From UBA4823 sp034436035 (GTDB lineage Bacteria > Chloroflexota > Anaerolineae > Anaerolineales > UBA4823), in assembly GCA_034436035.1 (NCBI GenBank), contig DAOTVW010000222.1:1-12959 (forward strand): a stretch of 12,959 nt of DNA, in the 5' to 3' direction. Of the stretch, positions 6,188 to 12,959 are shown piece by piece. The position numbers and the translations under genes are program-made. Every line of letters begins with the position of its first letter. The stretch's first letter is position 1. Below the pieces are notes generated by a model. The model saw only the letters and a list, made by a program, of their open reading frames with translations. It searched no databases and had not been told where the DNA came from.

Positions 6188-6799
6188 ATGAACCTATTTA
6201 CGCTCAATAACCTGTTCTTATTGCTCACCGGTCTCCTTGCTATTTATTTACTGTGGGTTTTTTATAATCATTGGAAGCAGAGCAAAGCTTTGTATGATGT
6301 CTACTATATGCTGGGCTTTCTGGTTTTGCTCGTGTCGGGCTTGCTCCTCATCTTCCTCGGCTTTGGAATCTTGGGTACGCCCTTAGTATTGACCGTTGCC
6401 AGCTTAATCCCACTCGGTATATCGATGGGTATTACCGAGCAATTTTACCCATCCTGGAAAAAAGCGTTTAAATGGTTTGCCTTGATCGGCATTCTGGCGA
6501 TCGCCGTTGCCAGCCTCGGCAACCTTGTCTTGTTGCGGAAAATCTCTGTGCCATTATTTCATGGCGTTGCTGGTTTGGTGATCTTTTTAGGGCCATTCTT
6601 CGCCAAGGGAGCGCCAAAAGGTTTCTGGTGGGTTGGCATTGGTGGTTTATTGATCGGTCTGGGTGGAATTGCCTTAGCGTTTATCTCTGTTGGGAAACAG
6701 CTTTTATTTTTCAGCCCAGATTTCGTAATGGCAATACTTGCTCCCTTACTGGTCTTGATGACCGCTGCCTTTGCACTGGGTTTTTCGAAAGAGAAATGA
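6188..6799 (+). CDS. Six-helix membrane protein, paralogue of the gene at 10429
   Basis: A 203-residue hydrophobic protein of unknown function with about six helices. It aligns along its length with the 200-residue product at 10429-11031: shared stretches include WFAL(I/L)G, HG(V/L)AGL, the glycine-rich VG(I/V)GG followed by LIGLGG, and the terminal ALGFS/VLGFS. His125 in the middle of a helix is conserved in both, as is the Gly-rich helix at 149-160. I know of no named family for it. GGAAAGGA stands seven bases before the ATG. It is the first gene after the CRP-type palindrome and lies directly before the oxidase-like gene, so it may be a small subunit or assembly partner of that protein. 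Confidence 0.75.
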   Translation: MNLFTLNNLFLLLTGLLAIYLLWVFYNHWKQSKALYDVYYMLGFLVLLVSGLLLIFLGFGILGTPLVLTVASLIPLGISMGITEQFYPSWKKAFKWFALIGILAIAVASLGNLVLLRKISVPLFHGVAGLVIFLGPFFAKGAPKGFWWVGIGGLLIGLGGIALAFISVGKQLLFFSPDFVMAILAPLLVLMTAAFALGFSKEK

Positions 6800-6891
6800 T
6801 TGGATATTTCGATTGGCCGAATAATGTGTGATTCAAAAAAGGGAAAGAGTATTGAATATACAATCATGAATTTATCTTTTGTCAAAGACAG

Positions 6892-6922
6892 AATACCTGC
6901 TTAAAGGTATTATTAATGCAGG
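6892..6922. repeat. Overlapping inverted repeats before the oxidase-like gene
   Basis: AATACC (6892-6897) can pair with GGTATT (6906-6911), and CCTGC (6896-6900) with GCAGG (6918-6922); the pairings exclude one another. They sit 27 bases before the start codon, in the 149-base gap between the 6-TM and oxidase-like genes. They may be an operator or an mRNA hairpin, or be without function. Confidence 0.25.
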
Positions 6923-6948
6923 CATAGAACATTCTTAGGAGTATAACG

Positions 6949-8424
6949 ATGCCTTTTCTGAAATCGCGTTTATCATATCTTTTTGGGACAACCAAAGGGC
7001 TGATCCTTGTGGCAATTGCCATGATTGCGATGGAGACGGCTCTTTTCGGTATGCTTTCGGGGCCAATGGCAGAGTTGGGTGTACGAGATATCGTCGTCCG
7101 GGTTTTTGGTATGAGTCTGCTGCCAGGTGAGCGAGAAGGGCGCATCATCATCTTATACCACTCGATCGCCATGGCTGTGGTCGCCATCGAAACCTACATG
7201 ATAACGGGCATCCTTCAAATGGGGGAGTTCTATAAAAAAGCAGTGCGCGTATTAATTACGGTGGGTTACCTTTTTGCGATGGTTTTTGGGATGATTTTTG
7301 CGTATTGGGGGCACATCTGGGTTTTTCATGGCCTCTATATCACCGGTTTAGCGTTGATCTTTTTTGCCGGCGTTTTACTGACCATTGCGCTTTGGCCCTG
7401 GAATAAGGCTTATTATCAACCTGATCCAGCCTTTGCGCGCTCTAAATCGGGGGTAGATATAGAGCGGGCGGCATTCTTTGCTACCGCATTGACCACTGTG
7501 ATTTCTTCTATTTTTGGGGCGGTGCCGGGTTCCTACTTTGGCAACGGTTTCGAAGTCTTTATGGCGGAGAATGTCATCCGCCTCCCTGAAAAAACTACCA
7601 TGCAATATTCCATCATTGGTCACTTGCATATCATGTTAGCGCTGATCGCCATCATGATTACATTGATTATTGGACGCTGGTTGAATTTCAAGGGCATTTT
7701 GCATAAAATTGCCATGCCGCTCATGATCTTGGGTACGATTGTTTTGAACTTGGGTGTTTGGGGTGTCGCCACCCCGCTTGAACCGATTGCACACATGATT
7801 ATCTATGTTGGTGCGACGCCCTCGATGGTAGCTGCGTTGCTGCTGTTGATTTGGAGCTGGGATAAATTAATCAAAGAGGGGACAGCCCATCTCAAAAAGC
7901 CAAATTTCATCCAAAAGCTAGCGGCCCTTGTGCATGACCCGCTAAAATTTGGACCCACCTGGCAAATGCTCTTTATGAACTTCACTACCAGCGGGATCGG
8001 TATATTTATGGCGATAAAGCTCGATGAAATCTTTCGCCTTTGGCCTGCCCGCGAGGAACGGATTGAATTAACCGGGCACTGGCATGCCCTCTCGGCGATC
8101 ATTGCAACAATAATCCTGATGTACTATGGAGATATGATCGGGTTAAAAGGCAAAATCCGTCAGCTTTATGGCTGGTCGATTATCTTTTTCTCGGATGTTG
8201 CGTTGGCAGGTGTTACGGTCTTTGAGATGAAGCGGTTATTTATTTCGGAAGCGCTTCAGCAGCCATTAGTAAATATGTTGATGTATGCTATTGACTTTGG
8301 GCTTGGTTTACTGTTAGTAGTACTGGCAGTGGTCATGGTGTGGCGCTTATTGGATTTGTTCAAACCGAAAGGACGCTGGACAGAAGAAGCCAATCAGGAA
8401 CTGCTGCAGGAGGTGTTGAAATGA
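6949..8424 (+). CDS. Divergent heme-copper oxidase-like subunit I, 12 TM
   Basis: A 491-residue integral membrane protein with twelve hydrophobic helices, the number in subunit I of heme-copper oxidases and NO reductases. Histidines lie near the start of TM2 (His71, LYHSIAM), TM6 (His225/His227, GHLHIM) and TM10 (His377/His379, GHWHAL). In the superfamily TM2 and the second TM10 His hold the low-spin heme, the first TM10 His the high-spin heme and the TM6 His the metal. The TM7 His-His pair that completes CuB is not seen; His282 at the start of TM8 is the nearest candidate. TM6 carries an HxH like TM10, which is unusual. No CuA or cytochrome c domain is present. AGGAG lies seven bases before the ATG. 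The assignment rests on topology, His pattern and the neighbouring heme O synthase homologue; the reaction (oxygen, NO or other) is open. Confidence 0.72.
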   Translation: MPFLKSRLSYLFGTTKGLILVAIAMIAMETALFGMLSGPMAELGVRDIVVRVFGMSLLPGEREGRIIILYHSIAMAVVAIETYMITGILQMGEFYKKAVRVLITVGYLFAMVFGMIFAYWGHIWVFHGLYITGLALIFFAGVLLTIALWPWNKAYYQPDPAFARSKSGVDIERAAFFATALTTVISSIFGAVPGSYFGNGFEVFMAENVIRLPEKTTMQYSIIGHLHIMLALIAIMITLIIGRWLNFKGILHKIAMPLMILGTIVLNLGVWGVATPLEPIAHMIIYVGATPSMVAALLLLIWSWDKLIKEGTAHLKKPNFIQKLAALVHDPLKFGPTWQMLFMNFTTSGIGIFMAIKLDEIFRLWPAREERIELTGHWHALSAIIATIILMYYGDMIGLKGKIRQLYGWSIIFFSDVALAGVTVFEMKRLFISEALQQPLVNMLMYAIDFGLGLLLVVLAVVMVWRLLDLFKPKGRWTEEANQELLQEVLK

Positions 8425-9335
8425 AAAAACTGAAATACCTCCTCATGGTGTTGCTCTTCGGTTTGTTATCCGCCTGTGCTTCTGTTAATCTGGATGCCCC
8501 CGTACCAATTTACGATACCGGTGTGGACTCCAATGCTTGGGTGGCTGTGCCAGCTGGAGAATTTCTGTTCAGTCAATATAACGATCCAATAAAGATAGAT
8601 CATGATTATGAGATCATGGTAACAGATGTAACCGTTGCGCAATACATTGCTTTTGTCAATCAAGCGCTGGCTGAAGGTAAAGTTAAAACAGGTGATTTCC
8701 AGAATAACCCAGCCTTGTTGGGTTTCTATCCTGGAGATCCCTTCCATGGCGTCAAACACGAAATTCGGATTGATGCAGCGGATTACATTCTTATTCCCTT
8801 AAACGATCCGGCTTCTCCTTTCACTTTTGATGGAAAGCAATTTAAGGTCAAAGAAGGTTGGGAGAATCACCCAATGACCAATGTGTCTTGGTTTGGCGCC
8901 TGGAGTTATTGTGGATACTATGGCTGGCGATTGCCTACGGAAGTGGAATGGGAAAAAGCTGCACGAGGAGTGGATGGCCGTCCTTATCCTTGGGGATGGG
9001 AGATTGCTTTAAATAACGCGAATTTTTACGCTAGTCGAGATCCATTTGAAAACATGAGCTCTTTTGGTTCGCGCACCAGTCCAGTTGGTTTTTACAATGG
9101 AAAAACCTACGATGGCTATCTCACCCTTGATTCCCCCAGCCCTTATGGATTGTACGACATGGCGGGGAATGTCTGGCAGTGGTTGGGAGATGTGCAACCT
9201 CAGGAAGGTTTTAGCGATCGACTGATGCATGGCGGGTCGAAGGATACATACGATAAGGATCTGCGCGCTTGGGTACGAAACAGCGCACCACCGATGTATT
9301 ACAGCCCCGGCGTTGGTTTTCGCTGCGTGCGATAG
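8421..9335 (+). CDS. SUMF1/FGE-fold lipoprotein lacking the catalytic cysteines
   Basis: A 304-residue secreted lipoprotein. A Lys-rich start and hydrophobic stretch end in the lipobox LSAC (Cys19), so the mature protein is probably lipid-anchored outside the membrane. The rest is a formylglycine-generating-enzyme (SUMF1/PvdO/NirV) domain: AGEFLFSQ (45-52), NVSWFGAWSYC (154-164), RLPTEVEWEKAARG (170-183), YPWGW (189-193), YDMAGNVWQW (245-254) and GFRC (299-302). Apart from Cys19 the only cysteines are 164 and 302, so the catalytic Cys pair of FGE is absent and a sulfatase-activating role is excluded. The ATG overlaps the oxidase-like stop (ATGA), with AGGAGG eight bases before it, so the two are translationally coupled. 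It may be an external subunit or maturation factor. The upstream in-frame extension to 8340 is ignored because it lacks a signal and Shine-Dalgarno sequence. Confidence 0.88.
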   Translation: MKKLKYLLMVLLFGLLSACASVNLDAPVPIYDTGVDSNAWVAVPAGEFLFSQYNDPIKIDHDYEIMVTDVTVAQYIAFVNQALAEGKVKTGDFQNNPALLGFYPGDPFHGVKHEIRIDAADYILIPLNDPASPFTFDGKQFKVKEGWENHPMTNVSWFGAWSYCGYYGWRLPTEVEWEKAARGVDGRPYPWGWEIALNNANFYASRDPFENMSSFGSRTSPVGFYNGKTYDGYLTLDSPSPYGLYDMAGNVWQWLGDVQPQEGFSDRLMHGGSKDTYDKDLRAWVRNSAPPMYYSPGVGFRCVR

Positions 9336-9340
9336 AAATG

Positions 9341-9365
9341 TACTCGATGGGTAAATTTACGAGTA
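9341..9365. repeat. Inverted repeat after the SUMF1 gene
   Basis: TACTCG (9341-9346) pairs with CGAGTA (9360-9365), and GTAAATTTAC (9351-9360) within is a 10-bp palindrome. ATGGGTAA occurs twice (9347-9354 and 9371-9378). No T-run follows, so a terminator is doubtful; it could be an operator for the next gene. Confidence 0.3.
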
Positions 9366-9449
9366 TACTTATGGGTAAGCGAGAAGGATTGTGCGAATAA
9401 GGTTTTATTATTGTTTACACAGAATGGTGGCGTGGAGGTAGAAATCGTT

Positions 9450-10310
9450 ATGCAATGGTTATTCTCCAAAATAAAACAGTATTTGCCGCTGATTAAATCC
9501 TTGCAAACGGGATTACTGCTGGCAACCGGCCTGGCTGGCTATATGACTGCTCGTTGCCCGATTTTTCATCTTGGGACTTTGGCGGGATTAACGGGCAGCC
9601 TTTTCCTGGCAATTAGCGGAAGCACCGTCTTGAATATGTGGTGGGATCGCGATATTGATGCACGCATGGGGCGTACCAGCCGGCGGCCTTCTGCTAGCGG
9701 AATCGTATCTCCACAGGAAACACTCGTCCTTGGATTGGTTTTGTCGGCACTTGGGGTGAGCTGGGCGCTGGTGATGAATAGATTGTATGGATTGGTGGTA
9801 TTTAGCGGGTTGTTCTTTGATGTGGTTGTTTATACAATCTGGTTGAAAAGACGTACTTGCTGGAGTATTGTATGGGGTGGCATATCGGGGGGGATGCCTA
9901 TCCTCGCCGGGAGAGTGCTGGGAATGGGTCAAATAGATTGGGTGGGCATCTTGTTGAGTTTAGCCATTTTATTTTGGATTCCCACCCACATCCTCACCTT
10001 TTCCATTCGTTATGCAAACGAATATGAACGCGCTGGCATCCCAACCTTTCCATCTACCTACGGTGTGAAAGCGACACAAATCATCATCGCTGTTTCGAGT
10101 GTGTTTGCGGCGTTGGCAATTGGAATTGCAGGGATCTTGATTGGTGTACAGTGGGGTTTTGTGCGCTTGCTCGCAGTGCTTTCCAGCGGGTTGTTTGTTT
10201 TAGCTGTAGCGCTGCTGGTTAAACCCTCCGACCAGGCTAATTTTAGTCTGTTCAAATATGCTTCTCTGTATATGTTAAGTGCGATGATTTTGTTATCGAT
10301 ATATCCCTGA
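9450..10310 (+). CDS. ctaB: Heme O synthase-like protoheme IX farnesyltransferase (UbiA family)
   Basis: A membrane prenyltransferase of the UbiA family, 286 residues with about eight or nine helices. The CtaB/COX10 signature is present: N62-x3-D66-x3-D70 in NMWWDRDIDARM followed by RTSRRP (75-80), then LKRRT (132-136), GGISGGMP (143-150), PTH with His180, and NEYERAGIPTFP (190-201), where the usual Asp-Tyr reads Glu-Tyr. CtaB transfers a farnesyl group from farnesyl diphosphate to protoheme to make heme O for heme-copper oxidases. No heme A synthase (CtaA) gene is seen in the window. The sequence is divergent from typical CtaB, so a different prenyl acceptor cannot be excluded. ATG 9450 follows GGAGG by 11 bases; TTG 9411 and GTG 9432 are in-frame alternatives. 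Position in the array suggests it supplies heme to the 12-TM protein. Confidence 0.85.
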   Translation: MQWLFSKIKQYLPLIKSLQTGLLLATGLAGYMTARCPIFHLGTLAGLTGSLFLAISGSTVLNMWWDRDIDARMGRTSRRPSASGIVSPQETLVLGLVLSALGVSWALVMNRLYGLVVFSGLFFDVVVYTIWLKRRTCWSIVWGGISGGMPILAGRVLGMGQIDWVGILLSLAILFWIPTHILTFSIRYANEYERAGIPTFPSTYGVKATQIIIAVSSVFAALAIGIAGILIGVQWGFVRLLAVLSSGLFVLAVALLVKPSDQANFSLFKYASLYMLSAMILLSIYP

Positions 10311-10428
10311 AGCAAAAAGACTGCCATCGTTATCGTCCAGTGTGTAAATTATCAAGTAATAAGGAATGAGAAAAGGTTATATCGGTTTGATTAGCCAGGG
10401 ACAATTTCTATTCAGTCAAGGAATTTGA

Positions 10429-11031
10429 ATGAAAAAGAACATACATCGCGTCTTATTGCTGATCACCGCTTTACTCGCAGCTTGGCAAATAGCGGTAGGG
10501 ATCAATGATGCCGCGACGTTGCCTATGATTGCCTATACCATCGGGTTTGGGGTTTTATTGGTTGCGTGTTTATTATTGATTATTTTGGGTTTGGATGTGT
10601 TGGATAGCCCGATAGTGGTGATTGTTTCCACAATCATCCCGCTTAGCATCTCCTTGGGATTAATGTGGGAACACATCGCTTCATTGCGGATGGTTTATTT
10701 ATGGTTTGCCTTGCTTGGTTTTTTAGCCATCATCCTGACGAGGACATTGCCTGTATCGAAGAAGGTAGCGGTAATTGTTCTAGCAGTCGTGCATGGGTTA
10801 GCGGGCTTGACTATTTTTCTTTTACCCATCACTTTGGTGTTGAATCACCAAAGCCCGCCTGGTTTCGCAATGGTTGGAGTGGGAGGAGCTCTGATTGGGT
10901 TAGGTGGCTTATTACTCTCTTTTCTAAAAGTAGGGAAGCCTATTCTCTCCCGTCAAGTCATTTTGACTCTCCTGCCGGCAATTTTGTTGCTCATGACCCT
11001 GGCATTTGTGTTGGGTTTTAGTGTGCAGTAA
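10429..11031 (+). CDS. Six-helix membrane protein, paralogue of the gene at 6188
   Basis: A 200-residue hydrophobic protein, unknown function, about six helices. It is clearly related to the 203-residue product at 6188-6799: the segments WFALLGFLAI (92-101), VHGLAGLTIFLLP (121-133), MVGVGGALIGLGG (148-160) and the ending LAFVLGFS (191-198) have close counterparts there. His122 is the conserved intramembrane histidine. AAGGA ends six bases before the ATG. It closes the collinear array, with the two paralogues flanking the oxidase-like, SUMF1 and ctaB genes. They may form a heterodimer or two copies of one small subunit. Confidence 0.75.
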   Translation: MKKNIHRVLLLITALLAAWQIAVGINDAATLPMIAYTIGFGVLLVACLLLIILGLDVLDSPIVVIVSTIIPLSISLGLMWEHIASLRMVYLWFALLGFLAIILTRTLPVSKKVAVIVLAVVHGLAGLTIFLLPITLVLNHQSPPGFAMVGVGGALIGLGGLLLSFLKVGKPILSRQVILTLLPAILLLMTLAFVLGFSVQ

Positions 11032-11150
11032 ATATGGCGCGGAATCAAAAAAATAATCGGGTGTCCTATTTGGGTAGGTACGAATCGGGGGTCTGGAATT
11101 CTTTTAAAACCGATACGTTAAATAGCATCAAATAGACACCGCACCAGATT

Positions 11151-11201
11151 CACTTCTATGGGGGAAGTGGAAGTGAAAACACCCCATAGGAAGTGGGGTG
11201 T
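11151..11201. other. Overlapping mutually exclusive hairpins in the 11031-11231 gap
   Basis: CACTTCTATGGGG (11151-11163) pairs with CCCCATAGGAAGTG (11182-11195) as 13 base pairs with one bulged G. Its right arm overlaps a second stem, ACACCCCA (11179-11186) with TGGGGTGT (11194-11201), loop of seven. Only one can form at a time. GGAAGTG occurs three times within. Nothing else is recognised in this 200-base gap. Confidence 0.5.
11179..11201 (-). terminator. Probable terminator of the cupin gene (minus strand)
   Basis: Read on the minus strand, an 8-bp perfect stem (ACACCCCA with TGGGGTGT, seven-base loop) is followed by TTTT, about 30 bases after the cupin stop. The T-run is short. It also overlaps the longer alternative stem starting at 11151. 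Confidence 0.5.
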
Positions 11202-11230
11202 GGTTCGACTGAGGCAGAAAAGTATTAAGG

Positions 11231-11560
11231 TCAGTCTACAATAAATAATTTTGCTCCCACATCAGTATGGGATCGGTGAGGTTCCGCATTGTCAGCGACC
11301 TGATAACTCATCCCTGGTTTAAGGACGAATTTCCGTCCATCTTGCAACTCGGTATGCAGTTCACCTTCCAGACAAAGTAAAATGTGTCCCTTTGAACACC
11401 AGTGGTCAGCAAAATAACCAGGGGTATATTCGACCATACGCACGCGGATATTGGAAAAATTTTGTGTGCGCCAGATTGCCATACCGCGCTCACCCTTGTG
11501 TTCCGTTGGTTCGATTTTGTCCCAGTCGGTAATTCCAAAAGGAATGTCATGCATTTCCAT
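11231..11560 (-). CDS. DHCW-type cupin-fold protein
   Basis: A 109-residue single-domain cupin that belongs to the small family named for its Asp-His-Trp-Cys motif. The motif FADHWCSKGHILLCLEGEL (about 48-66 of the ORF) combines His and Cys residues that could bind a metal, and LKPGMSYQVADNAEPHRS with a later His forms the second cupin motif. Family function is not known. ATG 11560 is chosen over the in-frame GTG at 11563 because GAGGAGG stands seven bases before it. It is a single-gene unit on the strand opposite to its neighbours. It is not related closely to the cupin at 3463, which lacks these histidines. Confidence 0.82.
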   Translation of the reverse strand: MEMHDIPFGITDWDKIEPTEHKGERGMAIWRTQNFSNIRVRMVEYTPGYFADHWCSKGHILLCLEGELHTELQDGRKFVLKPGMSYQVADNAEPHRSHTDVGAKLFIVD

Positions 11561-11678
11561 CACTAAACCTCCTCAATAGGTTTATCAATACTATAACTCA
11601 TTTTTCCTGATTAGTTATTGAAGTAGTGAGAATAATTTAGAGGAGAAACCATTTATTAGGGTTGCTGAGGAGTTATAG

Positions 11679-11807
11679 ATGGATAAAAGCTCACTGCCGG
11701 TGAATGAAAATTTAAATCGATTTTCAAGGGAGATTCTTTTGAGTAGGGATTTAGAAGAGGAGATGAGAATTCTTGCGCATCCATCCAGAAAACTCAAATT
11801 CGAGTAA
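11679..11807 (+). CDS. Possible 42-codon small ORF upstream of the EEP gene
   Basis: An ORF of 42 codons starts at ATG 11679 with AGGAG about six bases before it and ends at TAA 11807, 27 bases before the next gene. The product is highly charged, with alternating Arg, Glu, Leu and Lys and a middle part (LSRDLEEEMRILAH) that reads as an amphipathic helix. No membrane segment or known domain is seen. The good Shine-Dalgarno sequence and short distance to the next gene are in favour; the small size and lack of homologues known to me are against. It could be a leader peptide or a gene remnant. Confidence 0.4.
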   Translation: MDKSSLPVNENLNRFSREILLSRDLEEEMRILAHPSRKLKFE

Positions 11808-11834
11808 AATGAGCAACGCATTGAGAAGACACCG

Positions 11835-12899
11835 ATGCTGCAAAGAATGAATTCCGGTAAAACATCTGCGCGTCCAATGAATTGGATTACCCTTTTGGCA
11901 GTGTTATACTCTCTGGGTTTAATGAGCTGGTTTCTCGCGTACCTTTTGTGGGGCGACCGCTGGAGCTGGCTTTCATTGCTCAATATGTTTGCCTTTTATT
12001 TATTTATCCCCCTGCCATTTTTGAGTATCCTTCTCCTGCGCAATCCCCCGCCCTGGCTGAACTGGCTAATGATTTTAAATTGGCTCGTTTTCATTGGGTT
12101 ATGGGGAAAGGCATTCCTTCCGAAAATTTCTGCTCCAGCAACCCAACCAACTCTCAAGCTCCTGACCTATAATGTTTTGGGATATAACCCAGGCAGTCTG
12201 GCGCAGATTGAAACGATCCGGCAAGCCAATGCAGATGTGGTTACCTTGCAAGAATTAAATACTGAACTGGCGCTGCTCATCACCAAGGAGTTGAGCGGTC
12301 AATACCCTTATCAAATTCTTGACGCTGAAGTTGGGGTAAATGGGATGGGCACGTTAAGTAAATTTCCCTTACGTCGAATAGGAGCCGTTCCCGATTTGGG
12401 CTGGGTCGGGCAGCCTCAGTGGCTAGAGCTAGACTGGAGGGGCTGTAAGATTACTTTGTTCAATTTTCACATGGCTCCCACAAATTCATTTGCCTTCGAC
12501 CATGTGCAAGAAACCAACCGGCTGCGGCAGGAGGAAGCGCGCTGGTTAGTGGCACAGATACAACCATACCAGCCCGCTATATTGGCGGGCGATTCGAACA
12601 GTGCCCCCTTGAGCGATTCGTATCGCATTCTGGCACGATCTGCACAGGATGCTTGGCTAGCGGCAGGTTGGGGATTGGGACATACTTTTCCAGGGCGAAG
12701 TGGACCAGGTAGTTCACGCCCGGAATTATTTGGTTTGGCAGTGCCAAAATGGTTATTACGGATTGATTATATTTTCGCAACACCACCTTTACGTGCCTCT
12801 TCCGCTCGCTTAGCCCCCTTTGATGGTGTATCCGATCACCGGGGCGTGATTGCCGAATTCATTTTACTGGAGAAAGATACGGTAACAGGGAGTAGATGA
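11835..12899 (+). CDS. Membrane-anchored endonuclease/exonuclease/phosphatase family protein
   Basis: A 354-residue protein with three N-terminal helices (about 17-39, 46-68, 76-94) and a metal-dependent phosphoesterase domain of the EEP family. Key residues are visible: Asn113 (TYNVLG), Glu140 (LQE), His212 (FNFHM), Asp253 and Asn255 (AGDSN), Asp311 (RIDYIF) and the terminal SDH (333-335). All catalytic positions are present, so it is likely active, perhaps facing outside the cell. EEP enzymes hydrolyse phosphodiesters in nucleic acids, phospholipids or inositides; the membrane anchor makes lipid or extracellular DNA more likely here, but this is inference. GAGAAG lies six bases before the ATG. 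No link to the oxidase-like array is evident. Confidence 0.9.
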   Translation: MLQRMNSGKTSARPMNWITLLAVLYSLGLMSWFLAYLLWGDRWSWLSLLNMFAFYLFIPLPFLSILLLRNPPPWLNWLMILNWLVFIGLWGKAFLPKISAPATQPTLKLLTYNVLGYNPGSLAQIETIRQANADVVTLQELNTELALLITKELSGQYPYQILDAEVGVNGMGTLSKFPLRRIGAVPDLGWVGQPQWLELDWRGCKITLFNFHMAPTNSFAFDHVQETNRLRQEEARWLVAQIQPYQPAILAGDSNSAPLSDSYRILARSAQDAWLAAGWGLGHTFPGRSGPGSSRPELFGLAVPKWLLRIDYIFATPPLRASSARLAPFDGVSDHRGVIAEFILLEKDTVTGSR

Positions 12900-12959
12900 T
12901 ATTTTAGGAAACAGCGCTGGCATTATAAGAATTCCTGCTGGTTTATATTCAATGCTACC
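12900..12959. other. Window end, no feature seen
   Basis: After the EEP stop the last 60 bases show no start codon with a Shine-Dalgarno sequence, no strong hairpin and no recognisable motif. Confidence 0.5.

Noticed and set aside
8421..9335. SUMF1 protein as a sulfatase-activating formylglycine-generating enzyme
   Set aside because: The catalytic cysteines are absent and no sulfatase gene is in the window.
11034..11135. 33-codon ORF right after the second 6-TM gene
   Set aside because: No Shine-Dalgarno sequence, starts two bases after a stop in a run of A, and its composition is not protein-like; most likely chance.
11615..11983. 122-residue minus-strand ORF overlapping the EEP gene start
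   Set aside because: It is a shadow of the well-supported plus-strand gene, has no recognisable domain, and competes with the small plus-strand ORF.
1..12959. CRISPR arrays, transposons, tRNA or phage features
   Set aside because: No regularly spaced repeats, terminal inverted repeats flanking a transposase, tRNA cloverleaf or phage gene could be found by reading either strand.

Overview
The window (about 13 kb, AT-leaning, densely packed genes) looks like bacterial chromosome. The membrane-protein families, the SUMF1-type lipoprotein and the divergent heme-copper-oxidase-like protein would fit a Chloroflexota (Anaerolineae-like) genome, but no rRNA or other marker gene is present, so this placement is a guess. 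No tRNA, rRNA, CRISPR array, insertion sequence or phage gene is visible.

Layout. (1) 1-118: tail of unresolved upstream sequence, then a Crp/Fnr-family regulator (128-841, +) whose -10 box lies against the start codon, suggesting leaderless translation. (2) 951-4241, minus strand: a compact operon, in transcription order MarR regulator, small cupin, PIG-L deacetylase, ABC ATPase, ABC-2 permease. Its promoter (TTGACG, 17 bp, TATTAT) is overlapped by a perfect 17-bp palindrome, a clear candidate for MarR autorepression. (3) 4413-11031, plus strand: eight collinear genes: BON-domain protein, CopD-like 4-TM protein, 8-TM protein with an internal duplication, 6-TM protein, 12-TM heme-copper-oxidase-like subunit I, SUMF1-fold lipoprotein, heme O synthase-like UbiA prenyltransferase (ctaB type), and a second 6-TM protein paralogous to the first. 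(4) 11031-11231: an intergenic stretch with overlapping, mutually exclusive hairpins. (5) 11231-11560 (-): a DHCW-type cupin. (6) 11679-11807 (+): a possible 42-codon small ORF, then a membrane-anchored endonuclease/exonuclease/phosphatase-fold protein (11835-12899).

How the genes may work together. Region 3 is the most interesting part. The 12-TM protein has the subunit I helix count and histidines at the start of TM2, TM6 and TM10, but the TM7 His-His pair that completes the CuB site in canonical oxidases and NO reductases is not visible. No subunit II, CuA domain or cytochrome c gene accompanies it. A heme O synthase homologue three reading frames' distance away in the same array suggests that it carries an o- or a-type heme. 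Two palindromes sharing the core GACAAAAGTC lie upstream of the first gene and of the first 6-TM gene. Each is centred 29.5 bp before a -10-like hexamer, the geometry of a class II Crp/Fnr-activated promoter. The array may therefore be a Crp/Fnr-controlled, undescribed respiratory or gas-reducing module. This is inference from sequence only.
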